Assembly (NCBI GenBank): GCA_011048855.1
Contig: DSCZ01000085.1
Location: 1 to 9,605 of the forward strand
DNA: 9,605 nt
Direction of reading: 5' to 3'
Origin: Desulfobacteraceae bacterium
GTDB taxonomy: Bacteria > Desulfobacterota > DSM-4660 > Desulfatiglandales > Desulfatiglandaceae
In this document: positions 4,958 to 9,605 of the stretch, piece after piece
How the letters are laid out: every line of letters begins with the position of its first letter
How positions within the stretch are numbered: position 1 is the first letter of the stretch
Made by a program: the position numbers and the translations under genes
The notes under the pieces: model-generated
The model's input: the letters and a program-made list of their open reading frames with translations, nothing else
Told to the model about the DNA's origin: nothing
Database searches by the model: none

Positions 4958-5620
4958 ATGGAAAAATTATATATCAGCATCACCGAGGGTTTAATCAGCG
5001 GCGACAACGAAAAAACCGAGGAACTCACGCAACAGGCTCTTGAGTCGGGCCTTCAGGCACAGGATATCCTCGATAAGGCCCTTCTTAAAGGGATGGAAAT
5101 TGTCGGGGCACGTTTCAAAAATGGGGAGATGTACATTCCGGAAGTGTTAAAATGCGCCAGGACCATGCACTGCGCCATAGATGTGCTGGCTCCTTACACA
5201 TCCGAAAATGACACCAACAGCCGAGGTTCGATCGTCATTGGCACAGTACAGGGCGACCTCCATGATATCGGCAAAAACCTGGTCGGCATGATGTGTGAAG
5301 GAGCCGGTTTCGAGGTAATCGACCTTGGTATCGACATCAAGGCGCAGGAATTTGTTAAAGCAGTGGAGAAGAACGGAGCAGATATCCTGGCCATGTCCGC
5401 ACTGCTGACGACGACAATGCCGAAAATGGTTGAAACCCTTCATATGCTCGAAAAGGCGGGTTGCAGGGAAAATTTGAAGGTCATGATAGGGGGGGCCCCG
5501 GTCACCGAAGATTTTGCAAACGAGATCGGAGCGGACGGCTTCGCACCCAACGCCGCCTCAGCCGTAGATAAAGCCAAGGAATTCATGGAGGAAATCGAAT
5601 CGCCCCGTGCAGCGGCCTGA
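4958..5620 (+). CDS. Methyltransferase cognate corrinoid protein (MttC/MtgC type)
   Basis: This 220-residue corrinoid protein would shuttle the methyl group taken by the upstream methyltransferase to a downstream acceptor, usually tetrahydrofolate in bacteria. Residues about 1-85 are the four-helix 'cap' domain (B12-binding 1), with the typical GMEIVGARFKNGEMYIPEVL (45-64). Residues about 90-215 are the Rossmann-like B12-binding domain. The signature DLHDIGKN (100-107) supplies His102 as the lower cobalt ligand. SALLTTTM (147-154) and GGAPVT (178-183) followed by IGADGFAPNAASAV (190-203) complete the cobalamin pocket. AAGGGAGG (4943-4950) seven bases upstream supports the start. The 58-base gap and shared orientation point to one operon with the methyltransferase. 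The methyl-corrinoid:THF methyltransferase and the RamA-like activase needed to complete and maintain the system are not in this window. Confidence 0.93.
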   Translation: MEKLYISITEGLISGDNEKTEELTQQALESGLQAQDILDKALLKGMEIVGARFKNGEMYIPEVLKCARTMHCAIDVLAPYTSENDTNSRGSIVIGTVQGDLHDIGKNLVGMMCEGAGFEVIDLGIDIKAQEFVKAVEKNGADILAMSALLTTTMPKMVETLHMLEKAGCRENLKVMIGGAPVTEDFANEIGADGFAPNAASAVDKAKEFMEEIESPRAAA

Positions 5621-5656
5621 CAAACACGGCCCGGATTCCGGCCCAGGTGCCGTCCC

Positions 5657-5678
5657 TTCCCGGGCCGGCGCCCGGGAA
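5657..5678. terminator. Stable hairpin between convergent genes
   Basis: TTCCCGGGC (5657-5665) and GCCCGGGAA (5670-5678) form a perfect 9-bp stem with the loop CGGC, between the convergent corrinoid-protein gene and glnS. A smaller CCGG/CCGG-based hairpin lies at 5628-5643. Neither is followed by a T run in either reading direction, so canonical intrinsic termination is not shown. The placement suggests a shared transcript end. Confidence 0.4.
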
Positions 5679-5712
5679 AAGGAAAAATCCGCCGCCCGAA
5701 AAAGCCTGGCTC

Positions 5713-7791
5713 TTATGAAACCTTATCTCCTGGACTCTGCACGCCGTCAAATGTAAGCACGGACATCCCATCGTCACCAGACCCCGAAAGAACCATCCCT
5801 TCCGAAACTCCGAATTTCATCTTCCTGGGCTTCAGATTGGCAACAATGACAACCGTTTTCCCCTTCAGAGAAGCCGGGTCCGGATAAGCACGACGGATGC
5901 CTGCAAAAATCCGGCGAAGCCGACCCTCCCCGAGATCCACTTTCAAACACACCAGTTTGTCGGCGCCTTCTACCAGCGATGCTTCTACGACCAGTCCGGC
6001 ACGAAGATCCAGTTTCGAGAAGTCTTCAATGGTAATCTCGCCGACTGCACCGGAACTCTTCGGTTTCTCCCCACCGGTTTTCTGTTCGAAAACAGAAGCA
6101 GCCTTTTCAATTTTGGCCCAGGTATCCTTCAAAGTCACCGTGCGGTTGAAAACCGGGTGGGTCGCAGTGCTGTCTTTGTCCGCGCAGAAATATCCCAGTC
6201 GTTCAAACTGATACCTGCTTTCCGGCGCCGCTCCCGCCACACCCGGTTCCAATTTGCAGCCCTTCAGAACACGAAGAGAATCAGGATTCAATAAAGACTT
6301 GAAATCCCCGTTTCCACGCGCAGCCGCTGCGGGGTTTTCGACGGAAAACAGACGGTCATACAGCCGAACCTCGGCATCTTCCGCGTGCAAGGCGGACACC
6401 CAGTGCAGGGTAGCTTTCACCTTTCTACCGTCTGGTGCATTTCCTCCCCTGCTCTCCGGATCATACCGGCAGTGCACCTCAACGATCTCTTCTCCGGCCG
6501 GGTCCCGGACAACTTTTGTGCATTTGACGAGATAAGCATACCTGAGACGCACTTCCCTTCCCGGCGCCAGCCGATAGAACTTTTTCGGAGGGTCTTCCCT
6601 GAAATCGTCCCTTTCGATATAAAGTTCTTTACAGAAAGGAATCCGCCTGGTTCCCATCGAAGGGTCCTCTGGATTGTTCACTGCCTCCAATTGTTCGATT
6701 TTCTCTTCAGGATAATTCTCGATCACCACTTTCAAAGGCCGAAGCACGGCCATCACCCGTGGACTGGCCTGGTTCAAATATTCTCTCGCGCTGTATTCCA
6801 GAAGAGCCATGTCAACAATGCTTTCCCGCTTCGCGACTCCTATCCGGTCACAAAAAGCACGGATGGCACCCGGGGGATATCCCCTTCTCCTGAAACCGCA
6901 AATCGTCGGCATTCGAGGGTCGTCCCATCCTGCGACGAATCCCTGGCGCACCAGATTCAGCAGAACCCGCTTACTCATAACCGTATAGCTCAGATTAAGA
7001 CGTGCAAATTCTATCTGTTGGGGATGGTGAACTTTCAATTGATCCAGGAACCAATCGTAAAGGGGCCTGTGGTCTTCGAACTCGAGGGTGCACAGCGAAT
7101 GCGTGATCCCTTCGATCGAATCCGACAGGCAGTGCGTAAAATCATACATAGGATAAATGCACCATGAATCTCCTGTGCGATGGTGTCGGAAACGAAGAAT
7201 ACGATAAATTACCGGATCCCGCATATTGAGATTCGGCGACCCCATGTCAATTCTGGCCCTGAGGGTTCGGGATCCATCCAGAAAGTCCCCGTTCCTCATC
7301 CTTCTGAAAAGATCCAGATTCTCTTCTACCGAGCGCTCACGGTACGGGCTGTTCCTGCCCGGTTCAGTAAGAGTCCCGCGGTACTCCCGTATTTCCTCCG
7401 GCGTTAGATCACACACGTAGGCTTTTCCATTAATTACAAGTGTTTCAGCATATTCATAGAGCCGCTCGAAATAGTCGGAGGCGTAAAACAGGCGATCCTC
7501 CCAATCAAACCCGAGCCACCGGACATCTTCTATAATGGCCTCAACATATTCCATCTCTTCTTTGGTGGGATTGGTATCATCGAAGCGAAGGTTGCAGAGG
7601 GCACCCGGGTAATCCTTCGCAATACCGAAGTTCAAATAGATTGATTTCGCATGGCCAATGTGCAAATACCCGTTTGGCTCCGGTGGAAACCTCGTATGAA
7701 CACGGCCTCCGTATTTACCGGCTTTCAGGTCTTCGTCGATTATGGTCCGAATAAAATCGCTGCGACGAACCGATGGTTCGCTGATTCTCAT
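5713..7791 (-). CDS. glnS: Glutaminyl-tRNA synthetase with C-terminal tRNA-binding OB-fold
   Basis: This class I synthetase charges tRNA-Gln with glutamine in the cytoplasm. It has 692 residues, about 140 more than E. coli GlnRS (554). The catalytic core holds [17 protein letters not shown] (35-51) with the HIGH motif at 44-47, RFDDTNP (69-75), and the KMSKS-equivalent VMSKR (271-275), the form typical of GlnRS and unlike that of bacterial GluRS. The two anticodon-binding beta barrels run from about 345 to 563. After a Lys/Gly/Ser linker (about 564-585), residues 586-692 form an extra domain of the Trbp111/Arc1p-EMAPII type, as at the C-terminus of MetRS. It shows [12 protein letters not shown] (588-599), [15 protein letters not shown] (608-622), IFAGIRRAY (628-636) and [17 protein letters not shown] (652-668). 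The start is chosen because the protein then aligns with the normal GlnRS N-terminus, with AAGGAGAGG upstream on the minus strand. It is divergent from minC. Confidence 0.95.
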   Translation of the reverse strand: MRISEPSVRRSDFIRTIIDEDLKAGKYGGRVHTRFPPEPNGYLHIGHAKSIYLNFGIAKDYPGALCNLRFDDTNPTKEEMEYVEAIIEDVRWLGFDWEDRLFYASDYFERLYEYAETLVINGKAYVCDLTPEEIREYRGTLTEPGRNSPYRERSVEENLDLFRRMRNGDFLDGSRTLRARIDMGSPNLNMRDPVIYRILRFRHHRTGDSWCIYPMYDFTHCLSDSIEGITHSLCTLEFEDHRPLYDWFLDQLKVHHPQQIEFARLNLSYTVMSKRVLLNLVRQGFVAGWDDPRMPTICGFRRRGYPPGAIRAFCDRIGVAKRESIVDMALLEYSAREYLNQASPRVMAVLRPLKVVIENYPEEKIEQLEAVNNPEDPSMGTRRIPFCKELYIERDDFREDPPKKFYRLAPGREVRLRYAYLVKCTKVVRDPAGEEIVEVHCRYDPESRGGNAPDGRKVKATLHWVSALHAEDAEVRLYDRLFSVENPAAAARGNGDFKSLLNPDSLRVLKGCKLEPGVAGAAPESRYQFERLGYFCADKDSTATHPVFNRTVTLKDTWAKIEKAASVFEQKTGGEKPKSSGAVGEITIEDFSKLDLRAGLVVEASLVEGADKLVCLKVDLGEGRLRRIFAGIRRAYPDPASLKGKTVVIVANLKPRKMKFGVSEGMVLSGSGDDGMSVLTFDGVQSPGDKVS

Positions 7792-7869
7792 AGTCCTGTG
7801 CCCTCTCCTTTGCCCGATTCAGGGGTTTGATTTAGACTTCTCCCACTCTGAACTGAATCCAACCTCGAT

Positions 7870-7899
7870 AACATAGAAACAAACCGTGAACCCTGTCAA
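7870..7899 (-). promoter_or_regulatory. Sigma-70 promoter for glnS
   Basis: Read on the minus strand, a perfect TTGACA (7899-7894) is followed, after 18 bp, by TATGTT (7875-7870, 4/6). The predicted start, near 7863, leaves a leader of about 70 nt before the glnS start codon. Confidence 0.6.
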
Positions 7900-7937
7900 G
7901 AGAAACAAATCTTCACTGAAATCTCTGTAATGAATAC

Positions 7938-7966
7938 TTCACAAACATTCGATGTCGTGTTATTAG
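7938..7966 (+). promoter_or_regulatory. Weak candidate promoter for minCD
   Basis: TTCACA (7938-7943) and TATTAG (7961-7966) are separated by 17 bp in the divergent glnS-minC region, about 60 bases before the chosen minC start. The match to consensus is modest. Confidence 0.25.
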
Positions 7967-8025
7967 AACGGATTTTGCGAACCGGCTTAGCGGCCCGTCA
8001 CAGCATTACAAGCAAGCGAGGACTA

Positions 8026-8718
8026 ATGGATAGCAATGAAATTAATTCCAATGCAGTAAGGATAAAAGGCGTAGATGATTGTCTCTGGGTGCAGCTGGAC
8101 CCGGGAGTGCCGGCGGATGAACTTAAAGCCGAGTTGAAAAAAATTTTCTCTTCGGGCGGTACACTTGCAGCAGGCGCCAACCTGGTCCTCGATGGCGGCA
8201 GTCGGGAAGAATCTTCCAGACTGATAGGCGAACTGGGGCCCTTTTTGCTTGCACATTTTCCATTCAAATCCGTGCGGGCTTCATACGAACAGGACCAAGC
8301 CACACCAGGAGATAACCGACGGCATGACATGCTCCGCTCGTGGCGCCACCGCCGCAGCGATGCTCTCGTACTTGCCGGCAGGGTGCGATCAGGCCAAAAG
8401 GTGGAGGCGAGGCGCCACCTCCTGCTCCTGGGCGACGTGAACCCCGGAGCCACCGTCAGCGCCGGTGGTGATATCATCATTATGGGAAGCCTCTGCGGCA
8501 CCGCCGCGGCCGGACAGCCGGACGACACAAACGTCATCGTTTCCGCACTGGATTTCCGCCCCACCAATCTTCAGATCGGCCCCGTGGTCGCAGTGGGTGG
8601 ACTCCACCGGAATGGCGGCAGGGTCCAATTTGCGAAAGTCGATCACGGAGCCATCGTGATAGAGGATTACCTTAAAGCCGATCCGTTTGGAAAACTGCCA
8701 TGGCCCGAAGTACGCTGA
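8026..8718 (+). CDS. minC: Septum site-determining protein MinC
   Basis: MinC is the FtsZ-inhibiting half of the MinCD complex, recruited to the membrane by MinD to block division away from midcell. With the start at 8026 the protein has 230 residues, as usual. The N-terminal FtsZ-directed domain (about 8-90) opens with AVRIKGVDDCLWVQLD (10-25). A hydrophilic linker (about 88-112) leads into the C-terminal beta-helix domain (113-215). There LAGRVRSGQKVEA contains the conserved RSGQ (121-124) at the MinD interface, followed by GDVNPGATVSAGGDIIIMGSL (137-157) with its repeating glycines. The frame is open back to an ATG at 7930, but that start has no ribosome binding site and would add 32 residues without family similarity. 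GAGGA (8018-8022) lies close to the 8026 ATG. minD follows 83 bases downstream. Confidence 0.92.
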   Translation: MDSNEINSNAVRIKGVDDCLWVQLDPGVPADELKAELKKIFSSGGTLAAGANLVLDGGSREESSRLIGELGPFLLAHFPFKSVRASYEQDQATPGDNRRHDMLRSWRHRRSDALVLAGRVRSGQKVEARRHLLLLGDVNPGATVSAGGDIIIMGSLCGTAAAGQPDDTNVIVSALDFRPTNLQIGPVVAVGGLHRNGGRVQFAKVDHGAIVIEDYLKADPFGKLPWPEVR

Positions 8719-8740
8719 CTCTGCTATGAAAAAGGATGGA

Positions 8741-8757
8741 ACCTGTGGAAAACAGGT
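8741..8757 (+). repeat. Small hairpin in the minC-minD gap
   Basis: ACCTGT (8741-8746) and ACAGGT (8752-8757) form a perfect 6-bp inverted repeat with the loop GGAAA. No T run follows, so it is unlikely to terminate. It lies 45 bases before the minD start and could tune mRNA processing or be incidental. Confidence 0.35.
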
Positions 8758-8801
8758 ACAAGGGTACGAATTTTGATCTGTAACATTACGAGGTTCAAAA
8801 A

Positions 8802-9602
8802 ATGCTCGGAAAAGTCTTGGTGATCACCTCCGGAAAAGGAGGTGTGGGTAAAACCACAGCCGCAGCAAATATCGGCGCCGCGCTGGCGATGGAAGGTAAA
8901 AAAGTGGCGATCGTGGATATGGACATTGGCCTCAGAAATCTTGACGTGGTCATGGGGCTGGAAAACCGAATCGTTTTCAACGTGGTAGACGTAGTGAAAG
9001 GCAGATGCAAACCACAGCAGGCTTTGATAAAAGACCGGCGAATCGACAATCTGTTTCTCATGCCCGCATCCCAGAGCGACAACAAGGATGCAATTTCCCC
9101 GGCCGGTGTCGAAGAAATGTGCAGAGGGCTTCGCAGGGAGTTTGATTTTATACTGATGGACTGCCCCGCAGGAATAGAGCAGGGTTTTGAAAACGCCGTG
9201 GCAGGTGCTCAGGAAGCCGTCGTAGTGTGCACCCCCGACGTCTCGTCGATAAGAGACGCCGACAGGGTCATCGGGCTACTATATGCCAAGGAGATTCCGC
9301 CGGTGCTGCTGGTCAACAGAATCGTTCCGCAGATGGTGGCCAGGGGAGACATGTTGAGTCACGAAGACATCATCGATGTTCTTTCGATAAAGTTGATAGG
9401 CTTGATTCCAATGGATGACAGTGTAGTGGTTTCCACCAACACCGGCGTGCCGCTGGTGTCACAGAAAAATTCCAACGCCGGGGAGGCTTTCAGAAACGTG
9501 GCCCGGCGTCTTGACGGTCAACCCGACCTTCCGCTGGAAGTACCGGGCGCACGCACCACAATCTGGAAGAGGCTCGGCGCCAGGCTGGGGCTGGCCAACT
9601 AG
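8802..9602 (+). CDS. minD: Septum site-determining ATPase MinD
   Basis: MinD is a membrane-associated ATPase that dimerises on ATP, binds the inner membrane and recruits MinC; in oscillating systems MinE triggers its release. The 266-residue product has the deviant Walker A SGKGGVGKTT (10-19) with the signature Lys11 and catalytic Lys16. It also has VDMDIGLRNLDVVMGLE (38-54), the Walker B region FDFILMDCPAGIE (114-126) with Asp120, and TPDVSSIRDADR (144-155). The end, TTIWKRLGARLGLAN (252-266), is a short amphipathic helix matching the MinD membrane-targeting sequence, which also separates it from ParA- and FlhG-like relatives. GAGG (8790-8793) eight bases upstream supports the start. The window stops three bases after the stop codon; the closing AGGGG may be the beginning of a ribosome binding site for minE, which usually follows. 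Transcription is probably shared with minC. Confidence 0.96.
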   Translation: MLGKVLVITSGKGGVGKTTAAANIGAALAMEGKKVAIVDMDIGLRNLDVVMGLENRIVFNVVDVVKGRCKPQQALIKDRRIDNLFLMPASQSDNKDAISPAGVEEMCRGLRREFDFILMDCPAGIEQGFENAVAGAQEAVVVCTPDVSSIRDADRVIGLLYAKEIPPVLLVNRIVPQMVARGDMLSHEDIIDVLSIKLIGLIPMDDSVVVSTNTGVPLVSQKNSNAGEAFRNVARRLDGQPDLPLEVPGARTTIWKRLGARLGLAN

Positions 9603-9605
9603 GGG

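Noticed and set aside
6385..7167. 260-codon plus-strand ORF
   Set aside because: It lies entirely antisense within glnS, has no recognisable motifs and no ribosome binding site, and mirrors glnS codon structure.
7930..8025. Longer MinC start at 7930
   Set aside because: It lacks a Shine-Dalgarno, adds residues without MinC similarity, and overlaps the likely minC promoter region.
8726..8776. 16-codon ORF in the minC-minD gap
   Set aside because: There is no ribosome binding site before its ATG; its composition and position look incidental.

Overview
This window appears to be a chromosomal segment of an anaerobic Gram-negative bacterium, most likely of the Desulfobacterota (former Deltaproteobacteria). 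That placement is an inference. It rests on a corrinoid-dependent methyltransferase pair, a sigma-54-type promoter in front of a Spy/CpxP/ZraP-type periplasmic protein, a directly encoded glutaminyl-tRNA synthetase, and a MinC-MinD division module. There are no transposases, integrases, tRNAs, rRNAs, CRISPR arrays or phage genes, and all long genes are intact.

Layout, left to right. At 231-560 there is a small secreted protein of unknown function. It is followed by an unusually long, structured leader (about 640-938) and speD, a class 1B S-adenosylmethionine decarboxylase. A strong intrinsic terminator separates speD from speE (spermidine synthase). Together the two genes convert decarboxylated SAM and putrescine into spermidine. 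Next comes a -24/-12 promoter driving an exported ZraP/CpxP-like protein. A near-consensus sigma-70 promoter then precedes a two-gene operon: a non-pyrrolysine MttB-superfamily methyltransferase and its cognate corrinoid protein. A compact RNA fold with several competing pairings lies directly over the ribosome binding site of that operon. On the minus strand, glnS encodes a GlnRS carrying an additional C-terminal tRNA-binding OB-fold. Divergent from it are minC and minD, and minE probably lies just beyond the right edge.

How the genes work together. speD and speE form one pathway. The methyltransferase and corrinoid protein form the first half-reaction of a quaternary-amine (betaine-like) demethylation system; its corrinoid:tetrahydrofolate methyltransferase and reductive activase are not in the window. 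MinC and MinD form the division-site inhibitor.

The most interesting material is in the untranslated leaders. The speD leader contains a terminator-like hairpin and a complementary long-range fold that would exclude it, followed by a six-codon mini-ORF buried in a hairpin. The methyltransferase leader contains a hairpin/pseudoknot that could expose or hide the Shine-Dalgarno sequence. Neither matches a riboswitch class that I can recognise by eye. The GlnRS-OB-fold fusion is the main protein-level oddity.
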